NCBI GenBank assembly: GCA_963682055.1
Contig: OY821748.1
Span: 33,773,661 to 33,837,660 of the forward strand
DNA: 64,000 bases
DNA from: Primula veris
Lineage: Eukaryota; Streptophyta; Magnoliopsida; Ericales; Primulaceae
Direction: 5' to 3'
The notes beneath the pieces are model-generated. The model did no database searches, was not told where the DNA came from, and worked only from the letters and a program-made list of their open reading frames with translations. This document shows, in pieces, positions 24,664 to 36,687 of this stretch; the first letter of the stretch is position 1, and the number at the start of each line of letters is the position of its first letter. The translations under genes and the position numbers were made by a program.

Positions 24664-25384
24664 ATAATTTGGGGGGCGAAGCCTCTATGAAGAAAACTGA
24701 TGATTGCCGGAACGAGGGCAAAAGCTGCAATGGAAGCAAAGTATTTGCCAGACCTTAAGATGGGAGAGAAGATCAAGGAGACTCATCAATAGGCTGAGTA
24801 ATAGATTACCCTTTCGGGTAAGTGAAGCTTAGATGAGATCTTGAAAGAGTAAAACCCGAAAAACAGCGGCCAATTCGGGTCTGGCGCCACATGCTAAAAT
24901 TCCGTCAAAGAACTCAATGTGTTTAGTTTTCATTTGATTTTTACTATTTAAGAGTGTTACTTTCGTTTTCAAGTAGGAAAGTTTGCGCCCTTTGGGCACC
25001 TTTTGTGTTAGGAGAAGAAAAAGAGAAAGTTTCAACTTGCTCAGAAATCAATAAAAGTTTATTTCTCTAAGAATTCTTAAATCGCTAATCGTAAAAGAAA
25101 AGAGTCTCTCGAAAATAGATAGAAACTAAAAGATCAAATGCGCCTCCCTCCCGAGAGCCCCCCTCTGATCTGGGGGCAAGGAAAGGGAAGGGAGCAAAGA
25201 AGAAGATAATAAAACGAAACGAAAATAGACAAACAAAAGCAGGCAAAGAGAAAAAGATACTTATCATAAATGGCAAAAATTGTTCGAAAGCAAAAGAAAA
25301 GAAGGGACACGCAGGGTCAAAAGACAATCAACCCCTATGAAAAGGGGAAGCAAAAAATAAAAGGAAAAAAAAGAAAGAAAACTA
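24664..25384. other. Spacer between protease remnant and antisense ORF
   Basis: The expected reverse transcriptase and integrase are absent. A short GDxR-like linker (ARAKAAMEAKYLPDLK) can be followed to about 24790, then purine-rich non-coding DNA. Confidence 0.55.
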
Positions 25385-27728
25385 TCAGGGTTCGCCAGGA
25401 GAGGAGGGGGCTAAAACGGACTCCTTCGTCGCGAGCATCTCCTCAAGAGTAGGGGGATCTCTCTCATAAGGAAATGGCACATCAAGGAACCGAGGGCTCT
25501 CCTGAGGGGTCCCCGTCCAAATCAACCACTGGGCATGGAGGAGGAGAACCTCCTTGTTCACCTCGAGCTCTAGCAGGCTAGCGACATCAGTCCTCACCTC
25601 AGCCTTGGTTTCCTATCAGCTTCGCATGTCCTAGGGTGAGCAGCATTCTCAGAGGCTAAGGACGCAGAGGCTGCCTTCTCTATAGCAGTATGCTCCTTCT
25701 TCTCAAGGCACACCTCCTTCTCCAAGAGGACCACCGCTAGTGCCTCTTCTGCCCGAGCCCGCTCCTCTTCAACGACCTTCATAGCCTGAGAGTGGCCTCC
25801 ACGTGGGCCTTCAGGTCATCCTTGGCCTTCTTGGCCTCCGCCGCCTCCTGGCAAGTCTTCTTCTCGATATCTTAAACCATCAATATGGCTCTCGATTGGC
25901 CTTCCTTATATCGAGCCTGGATGGTGAGGGAATGAGCGGCCAGCTGTGAAAGAAGGATGGATTTCAAGCAAAGAACATAGATATACAAGAAGTCGTGAAC
26001 AAGAAAACTAATAATGAAGGCAAAATTTACCTGCAGAAAGTGATGATTCTGGCCGTTCTCAAGCTACCCCATAGGCATAGAGCTCATCGACTAGAGCCTC
26101 TCCTGGACGGGGGGAGCCTCATCGTCAAAAAGTTACGCCCACCATCCTCCCCAGAAGGGGCATGAACCCTCTCCCTCCGAGCTGAGGGAGGAGTTTGTGA
26201 AGGAGGAAGGAGCTCGAACATGGGGAGACCAGTGAAAAATGGGGGGAATCCTCCCCCCCCCCCCGGTCAAGACTGACAGAGTCCAATGACGTAGAGACCA
26301 CACCAATGGAAGAAGCCTCCCGTGCCTCCCTTGCCCCAAAGAAAGGCAACTGCGACGATGACCTGCTTAGGCCCCCAGCAGAGCAGAGGGGCCAAAAGCA
26401 AGAACCGATGCCGGGGAAGCTTCTTCCTCAACCCTCTCAGGGAGGTACAAGCCGGAGGGGACTGCAAATAGCCAAAAGCGTAAGCGAATTAAAAAAAGGG
26501 AAAGAAACAAAGAAGACTCTCCACAAGGCATGAAGATCAAATTAAAAGATAGTAAAGAAAACGAAAGAGACTTACGAATACAAAGTTGGTCTCTGCCTCA
26601 AGATCTTGCAGCGGCACAGACGTGTTCAAGGAAAGCTTGACCCGAACGACCCCATAATCAGGACCGTCGGGGGTCTGGAGCATCTTTGGGCCCTTGAGCA
26701 CTTCATTTTTGGACTTGTTGTTGTGGTTGTAGGTCGCGTTCATGACCCAGAAATGGTAGATATCCGAAGCCATGCTTTGGCGGTCGGGAACAAAGTTTAG
26801 CAGATGACAGCAGGCTCTTTCATCCATACATGTTATGCTTATTACCCTTCACAAAAGAAACATCAGGCATTACCCTTCGCAAACGAAATTGGGGTAAAAT
26901 AGTGGTGGAGCGAGGGGCTCGCACCCATGGACCAATCACGATCAGCATGTCATGAAGGATTGCCTTGTTCACCGTAGAAATCCCCACAACGAGCAAGTTC
27001 TATGGGGGTGGGGACAGAACTTGAACTTTGGGGTACTAGGGGCCTTCAGAGCCGCCCAGTTGTACGTATAACACGTCATGATGTCCTCAATAATAAGGGC
27101 AACCCCAACCTCCTCCGTAAGGCAAAAGATTTTCAAGAGAATACGCCAAGCGTTTAGGCCCAGATGAAAGGGGGAATCCCCATGCTAGCCAGGAAGTCCA
27201 CCAAGAAATCCTCCATAGGGAGCCTCATGCCGCAGTACGTAAAGATGGAGGCAGAGAAAGCCAGAGCCCCGGGCTCAGAGTTGGAGATGTCTCCCAACAC
27301 CTCAGCATCATTGACCGGCTAACGAACCCGGATCCATGAAGGAATCCCATAAGTCATCTTTAAATCATCTTCTCTAATAATGTTAAAGAGGGAGACGGAG
27401 ACTATTAAAGCACAAACCGCAGCAAGGCTGGTGCTATAGGCAGCAGGAAGGAAGGGACCCTTGGGGGCAAAGAACTCCTAGGAAGGGACCTGTTCCTAAC
27501 CCCCCTCGGCAGCCCCATGACAGCAGCAACAGGGATAGTGTCCTCCACCTGAGAAACCTCTTCCTCCATCATATGAGGCTCATCTTGAGCAAGGGGCTCT
27601 TACTGAGCAGAAGGCTATTTGGAGGGTAGGACCGTGGCAATAGAAGAATCCACCTCCATGTGGGAGGCAGACTCAGCAGCAACAATCTCAGGAGGGTGGG
27701 AAGATAAAGAGTGATATGGAGAAGACAT
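25385..27728 (-). pseudogene. Antisense ORF of Tat element, Transposase_28-like
   Basis: Read on minus from an ATG at about 27728 (MSSPYHSLSSHPPEIVAAES) with several stops. The middle matches the plant 'putative gypsy type transposon' domain by eye: SLFNIIREDDLKMTYGIPSW, GDISNSEPGALAFSASIFTY, then RLPMEDFLVDFLASMGIPPF. The C-terminal part 25594-25782 is a Glu/Ala-rich coiled coil (EEERARAEEALAVVLLEKEV). Function in Tat elements is unknown. Frame breaks near 27600, 27480, 27300 and onward make it non-functional. A poly-C run of 14 sits near 26252-26265. Confidence 0.6.
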
Positions 27729-28559
27729 TAGAAGAGTTTGATGTTTTTTTGAGTATTTTTTGCATAGAGAGAAGGGAGGTTCTTAGGGAAAATATTTCTG
27801 GAAAAGTGTAGTAAAAAAAATCACCAAGGGTTTAATATTTATATGGGACAAAAAGGCAGTCACGAACTCCCACAAAGAAGGTCTTTGCAATAATGGAAAA
27901 ATATTCCCCAAGTTTCGGGGTTTGGGCAAGAAGTGAAAAATGTGGAAAAGTGTTTAAACTGCCAAAGGGCCCACCATATCCAGAAAGAGCAGTAAAAGGT
28001 GCAACATATTTTGGGGGCGTGGCCACGTGTTAGGACACCAAAGGTGATAAACTATCCATCTCCCCACTACGCTGTGAAAGTCCTCGTGAGGGGTGCAACC
28101 GTAAAAAAATGGGGGAACATCAAATCCCCATGAAAAGAAGAAGATAGACTCTTCTCCTTGTCGGCAAAGCGAGTTTATCTCGGTAATGAGGAGAATGTCA
28201 TCATATACGTTGGTAGCCCATGGTCCCTTGTTGTTTCTTGTCCCTAGGACAATTTTTATATCCCTCGGCGAGGGGGATCTTAAGTAAGTTAGGAACCTTA
28301 GCCCGGACCAATATGTCTGCTTTACCTATCGCAATAAATTCGAGGGCAACAGGCATGGAAAAGGGATTCCTCATGGGATCCAAAGCTCCTACCATATGCT
28401 AAGGAATGACGCAAAGGGGGGTTATGATTCTGGGTCAGACTAGGGGATCTAATAGACCAAGTATCTCCTGAGAAGAAGAATAAAACAAGAGCTCCAAGAG
28501 CAAGAATGGGAACTACAAACTGCAAGAGGTTGATCCTCGCACTCTCACAGTTGGCGAGC
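27729..28559. other. Tat 3' untranslated interior
   Basis: Lies between the start of the antisense ORF and the 3' LTR. It should hold the antisense promoter and the polypurine tract. No clear tract and no ORF worth naming were found. Confidence 0.45.
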
Positions 28560-29394
28560 TGTTAATGGAGGTTAAAAATTAGGGTTAGGACCTTGCGGCA
28601 ATTGTCGCATATGCGGTCTGAAACCTAGAAGTAAAGGCGAAGTTAATGAGCATTTAATGGCTCCAGCAAGGGGAGCATATAGGGTTCTGAACCCATTTCC
28701 CTCTTCGAGGAGATTATCAGCAAGATATCCTCTAAAAGATACTCATGTATCTAAGATAATCAATCGGATAATCTACAAAGAAAGGACAACATATCTATGC
28801 GGACAAACCTTGTAAAGATAGGGTCAACCCCTTAAAAACACGTTCCTTTAGCACAAAGGAAAGTATATTTAACTACAAGACTAAGAGCCGGGTGAGGAGC
28901 CCACACCGGGGTCTTCTTGCCAAAAGATATCTGACTATCCGAGAAAGTACAGTTAGAAGATCAACGCCTCTGAAGGCCAATGAAGGAGACATGGTCTCTT
29001 GAAAGAGATCCCTTGCCTGCGAGGAAGTGTGGCATCGCCTCTTCGGGCTAGCCAATTCGGTGGAAAGATATGGGGGATATATCAGAATATATCTCAGCAC
29101 GACATAAGGGAAGCGAAAGATATGGAGAAGATGTGATTGATAATATCACAAGAGATACACCCTATATTGTCTCTATCACCTATATAAGTGGCTCATAATC
29201 CAAGAAGAAGATCATCTGAACACATACGAACTCAGACATACACTTATTATTCAGGTAATATTAAACCCTACCTACATATATTCATATTCAAAATCCTAAA
29301 AAGGTTTAACCTTCTCACTGCTCCTTTAAGGCGGAGGAGGTTAACGGTGGCCAATCCACCAAGTCCCACTTGATCCTAGCTAATTTTGCGCAGG
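28560..29394 (+). repeat. 3' LTR of the Tat derivative
   Basis: Starts TGTTAATGGAGGTTAAAAATT. TATATAA at 29181-29187. The distal part includes AAGGCGGAGGAGGTTAACGG and ATTTTGCGCAGG, as seen at the end of plant Gypsy LTRs. The right end is approximate. Confidence 0.65.
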
Positions 29395-29705
29395 TTATAA
29401 AGGGCTAGCGAAGAATCGGGGTCAAGCACTAGAAAGAAGCTCTCTCATTGGTTCAAAACTTTTGAGCCAAGTTCACACACTAAACCTAATTTTGAAGGTT
29501 TATCGGAGATTGGTAAAGAACGACATTCACCTGTTGAGTAAATAAACATAGTTACTTATGGAGTGGAATGATATGCCTTGTGGAAGTGGGTATGTGTCAA
29601 TTGATTAGCTTGGGAAGATATCAAAACATCAGTTAACAAAAACGGAGTCTAGTGCAATAGAGATTTATTAGTTTCTTCTGAGATGCCCATTTAAAAATCC
29701 TATGC

Positions 29706-30274
29706 GTGTTTTTCCCTGGTAGTGGTTGTTGGGCGAAAACCTTACCGTTGTCTTTGTACAAGAATTTTATGCCCCCGACGGCTTATAGGTTTGCTTTAAG
29801 ATCATATCGCACTAGTTATTCTATATATTCAAGTCATTCTCCTTATTATGACTCTTACTATCAAGGTGGTGGACGCCTAATTCGAAACATAACCTCGTTT
29901 CTAATATTCTCTTTTCTTTCACGCGTGATTATTGGCTAGCCGCTCAGGTAGAGTTTAGTCATCTATTTGACAGAGGTGTTTTTAAATGAGTGGATATTCT
30001 TTTATCGTATTGGAAGAATGGTAGAGACTTGTTTTTCGACGTCTCTGTTGTTTCTCCATTTCATCGTTTGCCCTCTACAAATAATGTGAGTGGGGTTGAG
30101 CGAAAAGCAAAAAAAATGGCTAAATATGAAAGTCAATGTGCAGTCAATGACTTTCTTTTATGGTCATTTGTTTTCGAATCAAATGGAGATTTTAGGAAGC
30201 GCACAAATGAGGTGTTAAACATAATTGTTTTTGAGTTGGCATCTGTCAAGGGATGGAACCTATTGAATCTATGA
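29706..30274 (+). pseudogene. C-terminal fragment of an RT-like retroelement protein
   Basis: 29706-29939 (PGSGCWAKTLPLSLYKNFMP then YRFALRSYRTSYSIYS) and 29990-30274 (WKNGRDLFFDVSVVSPFHRL, then ERKAKKMAKYESQCAVNDFL, SFVFESNGDFRK) look like the tail region that follows the reverse-transcriptase domain in a poorly named group of plant RT-like ORFs. A frame break lies between them and the RT core is missing. I base this on remembered resemblance only, and the element class is uncertain. Confidence 0.4.
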
Positions 30275-30359
30275 CTTCTATTACTCAACAAGTCCTTTTT
30301 GGTGCATGCAAGATTGTTTCTGGTTCGAATGGAGAATAATTTTAGCATTAACATGTTAA

Positions 30360-32170
30360 CAATAATCTGATTTTTCTTATTTACTAACCATTCATTGTGT
30401 TTTTTAGTTCATTTGGTGCTTTTTTTCTTGGGAAATAATTTATCTCACACATTTTTCCTAACCACAAAATCAACCCGTTGATGTAGCATATATACATGGG
30501 TTTTAAATTTTAATTGTTAAATGGTAAACATTTATGACTTGTTCGGTAAATGCATTTATTAGGTGTTCTAAAGTTTATTACAAGCAAGGTTTCTTATTGT
30601 TGGAAAAATTAGAAAGGAATTATATCTTTATACGAAAGCGCAATAATAAAAAAAAAAACAAAAACACATGAATGTTGAATTGGTTGCACCTTTTACGTTA
30701 GTTTTTTTTTTTTAATTTAACAATATTATCTAGCTTATTAGAGAATGGGCTGGATTTTTTTTCATTTTGAGACAGTGTAATTTGCCACCGTATAAAACAA
30801 AAGATGAGTAAGATATTCCACATCAGTTGGGTAGAATTTTCAGGTTGGTTTTAAGGGGGTATAACATCACTCTTTTTGTTTTACTTTATATAACATTGCT
30901 TTCATCGGTTATAATGATATTTTAAATGTACACTCAGTTGTAAATTACTAAAGATAACACAAACATAGTCGTGAAACTAACTAGTGACTTTAGCTCAGAA
31001 ATAAATAGGTATTCTATTCAATTAAGTAGTAGTTTCGCAGCAACTTTGAAGTTAATACGAAGTGAACTTGAGGTTGAAAAAAATGGTTTATTCATCCTAA
31101 TTAAGCTTGCAAAACAAGCAATATGACTTTCGCATCTTACACCATTTTAGTATGTATTCTATTCAACTTTCGATCATGTTTGTTTACTCATGCTTTGATC
31201 GTTTTTTTTTTTATTAATTGTGGAAAAACCCCACATTTTTATTAATGATTGATTTTTGAAATAAAATGGAGGGCTAAAAAACCTCACCAAATAAAATGCA
31301 TACTCTTCCTGTTACATAATATAACTACACATAGTACTCATGTTTTGATCATGTTTTGTTTATCCCAATTATATATTTTGACAAATGGCTCCAAATAACT
31401 CTCATGTTAACTAGACTAACTATAGTTAAAATTTAACTAAACCAATATTTCTTTCTTTGATTCCTATTCTTTTTCCCACTCCCCCATCCTTCTTATCATA
31501 CGTTATTTACAACTTATAATTACATATTATTCTCTTTAATTTTCTTTTATAAAAGAGATTCATAGAAAAGAATCACGATTTTTTTTATTGTGCTAAAATT
31601 TCTGTTTTATTTATAATAGAATAAAAAAGATGTGCTCTAATTAAGCTGATAAAAATTATTGTTCATAAAATTAAGACTAACTTAAAAAATTATAAACAAA
31701 ATAAATAGGGTTGGCTAGGAATGATCTTTTGGTGAACATAATTCATTTTATTTTATATCAAACCATTTTATTTATTTTTTATTCCCCATCTTATGAGAAT
31801 AATTTTTAAGTAGTTTTCTCATAAGTAAAAATGAAAATACAATTAATCAGACTCTTTTAAATATATCTATAATGTTTATTTTTTTATTATAAACATTTGG
31901 AAAGAGTCAAAATCCTATTATCTTATTGTTGAATATAATATACAAAAAGTATAAAAGTGAAATGCAAAAAAAAAAAAAGACTAATTAGCTTAAATTACCT
32001 AAATTTTAATAAATATAAAAATACTACGGTAACAAATAGTTTTTTTAATGTCTGAGAGATAAATTATGATTAACTATAGTTCGTTTAGTTAATGGATAAG
32101 AGTTTTTTTCACCCATTTGGTTAAAGTTTCCTTTTTACCTTTAACCTGTGAATTGAAGATGTAGACATAT
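30360..32170. other. AT-rich non-coding stretch
   Basis: No gene. It contains A/T homopolymers and the repeat at 30880-31185. Confidence 0.6.
30880..31185 (+). repeat. Dispersed repeat, inverted copy at 43.2-43.55 kb
   Basis: Blocks such as GTTAATACGAAGTGAACTTG and AACAAGCAATATGACTTT recur in reverse complement at about 43200-43550 with small changes (GTTAATACGTAGTGAACTTG). No ORF and no clear terminal repeat, so probably a non-autonomous element or relic. Confidence 0.65.
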
Positions 32171-32173
32171 CAA

Positions 32174-33040
32174 TTATTTTGTACTATCTTTTTTTTTGTT
32201 ATTTCCACTCTCCACAAATTTAAATGTTTTAGCTTTCTGATGCATTGCATCAAACACTTTACAGGTCTCAATAACATGCCCCACTTTTTTATAATGAGTA
32301 CATAATTCTGGGAGTTGTTCGTATTCACAATATTGTCAAAAGCCATGCTCACACTCTGTGGATCCATACCCAATCCACACTCGATTTGTAAGTGTTTTGC
32401 TCATGTCTATCTCTATTCATATTCTTACAAGATTTGGCCTTGAAAATTTTATAGTTTCTTAATCTAGTTTGAGAGGTATACCAAAAGCGCTCGCTATAGA
32501 GAAGAGACTAGATTTGTTGTATAGGTGGATCGGTAACATGTATAGACTAATCCAAACTGTTGTGATACTTGGTTCATAACCCGGTTGGAAGTCATAGGAC
32601 CACTTTAATACTCTCATAGGATACCCTTTAATGAACCAAATTTTCTTTAGTTAAATACGAAGATAGTCTTTCTCATGGAAGAATCTAATAAAAAAATATT
32701 TTTCATCAATGATTCCAACTGAGTAATCGGCTTCCAGTCCTAAACTTTTCAAAAATCTGTTCATAATCTCAAAAGTGGGTTTTCCGTAAGAAAATTTTCC
32801 GATTAAAGAAAATTGGAAAGGTGGTGATAATTGATTAATCTCTTCTAAAGAGACTTTTACTGTTTTTTCCCCTTTGAAGCTACTAATTTTTTTGTTTGAC
32901 AAATAGTTATCTTTATGATTGCTCAGAACATTAGAGAAAGTCGTTGTAATCGGACTGTTGTACTCCATTAGTTGAGGATCGAAAGATAAACGATTGGAAG
33001 CTATTTCAGGCGATGTGTCCATTGAGGGCTCCTGCACCAC
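32174..33040 (-). pseudogene. DUF4283 / zinc-knuckle protein remnant (LINE ORF1-like)
   Basis: One minus frame, interrupted by about four in-frame stops, reads through the DUF4283 fold (FSLIGKFSYGKPTFEIMNRF, VGIIDEKYFFIRFFHEKDYL, FIKGYPMRVLKWSYDFQPGY, VWISLYMLPIHLYNKSSLFS) and into a CCHC-like knuckle (LCTHYKKVGHVIETC) whose second Cys is Tyr. This architecture is typical of plant LINE ORF1 and related gag-like proteins that bind RNA. No LINE endonuclease or RT follows on the left. Stops make it a relic. Confidence 0.75.
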
Positions 33041-33061
33041 TAGTGTTTCACCTTGTCTTTA

Positions 33062-33310
33062 GGAAACGTAGCAATTGTCACTAAATTAAATGATCTATTT
33101 ATTGATGAAATGAATATGGATTCAACCTTTGATTTTCATGATATCTTTTGGAAATTAAATAAATGTTAGTATTAAATTTTGGATTACATTTCATCACATT
33201 TACCTACCAATTAATTCTCATAACTTAAATGTTCCTTATTTCTTTTGACCAAGCTGAAAACGCTTTTCCACTTTCTTTGGCATTTACTACTCTAGCTCTC
33301 TTTTTCTTGT
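33062..33310 (-). repeat. Dispersed repeat copy, see 1.63-1.99 kb
   Basis: Shares GAAACGTAGCAATTGTCACT through TCTTGTTTCT with 1628-1866. It includes the last codons of the MULE-like ORF on its right. Confidence 0.65.
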
Positions 33311-33708
33311 TTCTTGGGGGTTGAATAGGTTTGACTACTTTTTAAAAAATAATTCAGTTCAGACAAGTAGCGGCTTGACTCAACTTCCCAATCATCAGAT
33401 TTATCATCAAAAGTAACACAAGAACTGGAACAGCTTATTTGACAACTCAAAGCAGTATTTGCATCATCACATACAATTAAATCAACCAACTTTTGATTTA
33501 GGACAGTTAACAAATCCCGCATATCATTAAGATTTTGATTATTTATTAGATGATTTCTCTCATCTGATCTAACCAAATAACTAAAAGAAACAACCGTAGG
33601 ATTAAGACGAAACCTATCACACATGACACGAACAAAATGAATAAAAGAAGTCTCTCTGTATAGAGTAAAAGGAACCCTTTCGTCTTTAAACTTGCAATAC
33701 AAAACCAA
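33292..33708 (-). pseudogene. N-terminal (PB1-like) part of a MULE transposase
   Basis: 138-codon minus ORF. The segment VRVMCDRFRLNPTVVSFSYL followed by NHLINNQNLNDMRDLLTV has the beta-grasp pattern found at the start of plant MuDR/MULE transposases. The acidic linker (DDKSDDWEVESSRYLSELNY) is also usual there. The catalytic DDE core, SWIM zinc finger and terminal inverted repeats are not seen, so it is a truncated element. The AT-rich repeats immediately upstream (33725-34560) could be decayed MULE terminal DNA. Confidence 0.5.
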
Positions 33709-33724
33709 AGATTATGAATCCATA

Positions 33725-34560
33725 ACCAGCTTCATATAGACAATCAAATAAGCAAACTAGAAAAGGTTGATGATATAAATAGTAACCGACAATCTAATGA
33801 CAAATCTGAAACAATTAATAACCTAGTTCATATAGACAATCTAATAAACAATTCATCACAAAATGCATTGATGATATAATTAACACTCCTTCACATAAAC
33901 AATTCGATAAGCAAATTAAAAGTCATTAATGATATAAAAAGAAATGACAATCTAATAAGAAATTTATGAAAATCTGATAAAATTGATTTTAAAAACACAA
34001 TTAAATACCCTATTGATAGTCTAATTATCCAAAACTACTAACAAGTATTAGATTGTGTATTACATTGCTTATTAGATTGTCAATTAAAACAGTGTTTCAT
34101 ATATACAATCTAATAATTAAATTAAAAAAACCTAAATACCAATCTAAAACAATTAATAACCAGTTTCATGAAATTCATCACAAATACAATACAACTAATT
34201 CTAAAAAATACAATTTATACAACTGCTTAATATAGAGAATTCAGTAAGAAAGTTATGATAATATGATACAATTAATACTCAAAAACACAATTAATACCCT
34301 GTTTCATATAGCAATCCGATAAGCAAATTAAAAGTCATTGATGATATGATAGAAATTGACAATCTAATAAGAAATTTATGACAATCTGATAAAATTGAAC
34401 ACTTTTAATACCCTAATTGATGATATAATAGGAATTGACAATCTTCGCAAATTTAAAGACAAATTAAAAAACATTGAAGTTATAATAAGAAAAATACATA
34501 ATAACCTAATTGACAGTATAAACAACGGTCTAATTAACCATAAGTACTACTGGGTACTGG
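33725..34560. repeat. Degenerate repeat field (CAATCTAATAAG motif)
   Basis: The words ACAATCTAATAAG, TTGATGATATAAT, GACAATCTGATAAAATTGA and TTCATATAGACAATC recur many times in both exact and altered form with irregular spacing of roughly 60-230 bp. Two larger near-copies are 33895-33995 and 34310-34400. No ORF is meaningful. Confidence 0.7.
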
Positions 34561-34566
34561 CAATCT

Positions 34567-35674
34567 TGTTGAACGGTGTTCTTCAAATCACTTGTTTTGA
34601 TTATAGCAAAATGAATTAAAACATAACAAAAACTCATTTTGTGTTACTAATCCTTTTATCAAGTGTGTTAAGGTTAATAAGTAAAAAAATCAATCACAAA
34701 GTTAACGGCTCAAACGGAACTCGTTTCGAAGTCTGGACGAAAAAGTTATAAGAGTTTCGGTTAAGTGAATTACAAGATTTTTTGACACGTCGAAAAATAT
34801 CCGACAGGTCGAAGTACATATCGAAAAACGGAAAAGTTGGGCAATGAGCTCCCCAGATTTTCTGACATGTCAAAAAATGAAGTTCGACAGGTCGAAATTC
34901 GACAGTTTAAATAAAGTCACTTTCACTTTATCTGATTGAGGCTTTTACCCAATGGATAAACCATCCAACCACTATAAACGGTAACAATATATCCAATGGA
35001 CAATTTTGAGCTTACAAAATCCCCCAAATACCTCTTCAAAGCTCACCAATCATAAACCCAATTACATAGCAATTCAATCCAAAATCAAAACAAGTAAAGT
35101 TTTTATACTACACAATTCTCACTTGCAAATCTTATAAATTCTTGAGTGTACTCTTATTGTAATCGTATAAACACTTCGAGAATATTTTTATGTGAGTGAT
35201 ATACTTTCGATTAAAATTGTAGGGTGAATTATAATCTCATTTGTGAGCGATTGATTGGGTAGAGGCTTTGTAAGCGAGTATTGCTTAAAAGCTCTAGGTC
35301 TTTTCATTCAGAATACTCATACAGTGAGGGGGAGCTTAATCCGCGGATTAGCTCATTAGGTTGTAATCTTGGGAAAAAGCTTATAGTGATAACACTCGGT
35401 AAAATTAATTCTGAAGGATGACGTAGGTGGCTTTGCCGAACCTCTATACATCTTGTGTTATTTCTTTTTCCTTAACTCTTACTTTCTATACTTATATTAT
35501 TGCTTGTTTGATTTTTTGTGTAGCTTAAATTAGCTTTATATTTGTTATCGAATTTCGTTTAGTTCTTAATTCCGTTATTTGGGTTGTTGTTGGCTCTAGA
35601 TTTTTATTTCGCAAAAATCGTAGGTAAACCTTATTCAACCACCACTCTAAGGTTTAGCCACTTACGGGCCAACA
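34567..35674 (+). repeat. 5' LTR of SIRE-type Copia (1108 bp)
   Basis: TGTTGAACGGTGTTC to GGGCCAACA. Matches 41701-42660 closely over its first ~960 bp. Carries several CGACATGTCG-type motifs near 34785-34905. Confidence 0.85.
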
Positions 35675-35676
35675 AT

Positions 35677-35688
35677 TGCTATCAAAGC
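35677..35688 (+). other. Primer-binding site (initiator tRNA-Met type)
   Basis: TGCTATCAAAGC, two bases off the TGGTATCAGAGC site of plant Copia elements, 2 bp after the LTR. Confidence 0.65.
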
Positions 35689-35819
35689 CTAGTTCTTTTG
35701 TTTTATAGAATCTAGCGATTTTTAGTTTAAAGATCCGCTATGTTTACGTGTGGAGACTCTAAGTCAATAACTAGGTCGCCGTTCTTTGACGGACTAACTA
35801 CCCTTATTGGAGAGACATC

Positions 35820-36675
35820 ATGAAGAATTTTTTTTGTGGATATGAGATACACCAATGGGTTAGTCTTAGCAAAGACTATAAATCGCCTAGGAGAAACGGA
35901 TTAGATAAACCCATAGAAGAACTCGATACGGAAGACTACACCGCTTCCTCACTTAATTGTAGAGCTATGACCTCCATAACTTGTCCGCTCTCGCATAGTG
36001 AGTATGATATGATTTCCGATTGTGATACTGCTAAGCAAATGTGGTATAAGCTAGTTATTATGCACGAAGGAACTAGTCAAGTTACGTACTCTAAAATTAT
36101 CATTCTTATTCATGATTACAAACTTTTTAAAGTTGATGATGATGAGTCTATCTTCTATGTATACTCGTTTTACTAAAATCACTAACAATCTTAAAAGACT
36201 TGAAAAAGTGTATTCTAGCAAGGAAATGGTGACGAAGATCCTAAGTACCCTTCCGAGAAAATGGGAATCAAAAGTGATGGCTATTCAAGAAGCAAAGGCC
36301 ATGAAGACCCCCTCTCTCTCGACAACCTCATAGGATCCTTAAACACCTATGAATTGGACATGTCAACTCGAAAACAAGAGGACGACTCAAAAAAGAAGAA
36401 AGTCATCTTTCAAAAGCACAACAAATGACGATAGTGATAACGACTTTCCTAGCAAGGATGATAAAATGGCACTTTTCGCTAAACGATTCAACAAGTTCCT
36501 AAGTTGGAAAAATAAAGGTGGCCAACGATTTCGGAAAAAGGAATACAAGGGAGAGCCATCCGAAAAATCCAACAAAAGGGATGAAATTATTTGCTATAAG
36601 TGTCACAAACCCGGCCACATGCAAAACGAATGTCCCATGAAGAAAAATGACAAATTCGAAAAGAAGAAAGAATAA
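35820..36675 (+). pseudogene. SIRE gag with CCHC zinc knuckle (frameshifted)
   Basis: Frame one 35820-36176 (gag core: SSLNCRAMTSITCPLSHSEY, AKQMWYKLVIMHEGTSQVTY), then a frameshift near 36150 into FTKITNNLKRLEKVYSSKEM and ILSTLPRKWESKVMAIQEAK, a stop near 36331, then 36349-36675 with the CCHC box CYKCHKPGHMQNEC. Gag packages element RNA; two frame breaks mean this copy cannot make the full protein. Confidence 0.85.
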
Positions 36676-36687
36676 AATAAGGCATTC

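Larger units (their letters stand above)
21264..29394 (+). mobile_element. Non-autonomous Tat-type Gypsy derivative
   Basis: Direct repeats at about 21264-21975 and 28560-29394 act as LTRs. Both hold a TATATAA box and the block ACACTTATTATTC. The interior encodes gag and a retroviral-type protease on plus, then no reverse transcriptase, RNase H or integrase. In their place, about 25.4-27.7 kb holds a minus-strand ORF of the Transposase_28 ('putative gypsy type transposon') kind that Tat elements carry antisense between pol and the 3' LTR. All frames are interrupted. GC content is higher than the surroundings. It would depend on a related element for movement. Confidence 0.75.

Noticed and set aside
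24829..26349. Small ORFs opposite or beside the antisense ORF
   Set aside because: Low-complexity purine/pyrimidine-rich frames; only the Transposase_28-like frame has family support.
33725..34560. CRISPR-like or satellite array
   Set aside because: Repeats are irregular in spacing and sequence, and the context is a plant nuclear genome.
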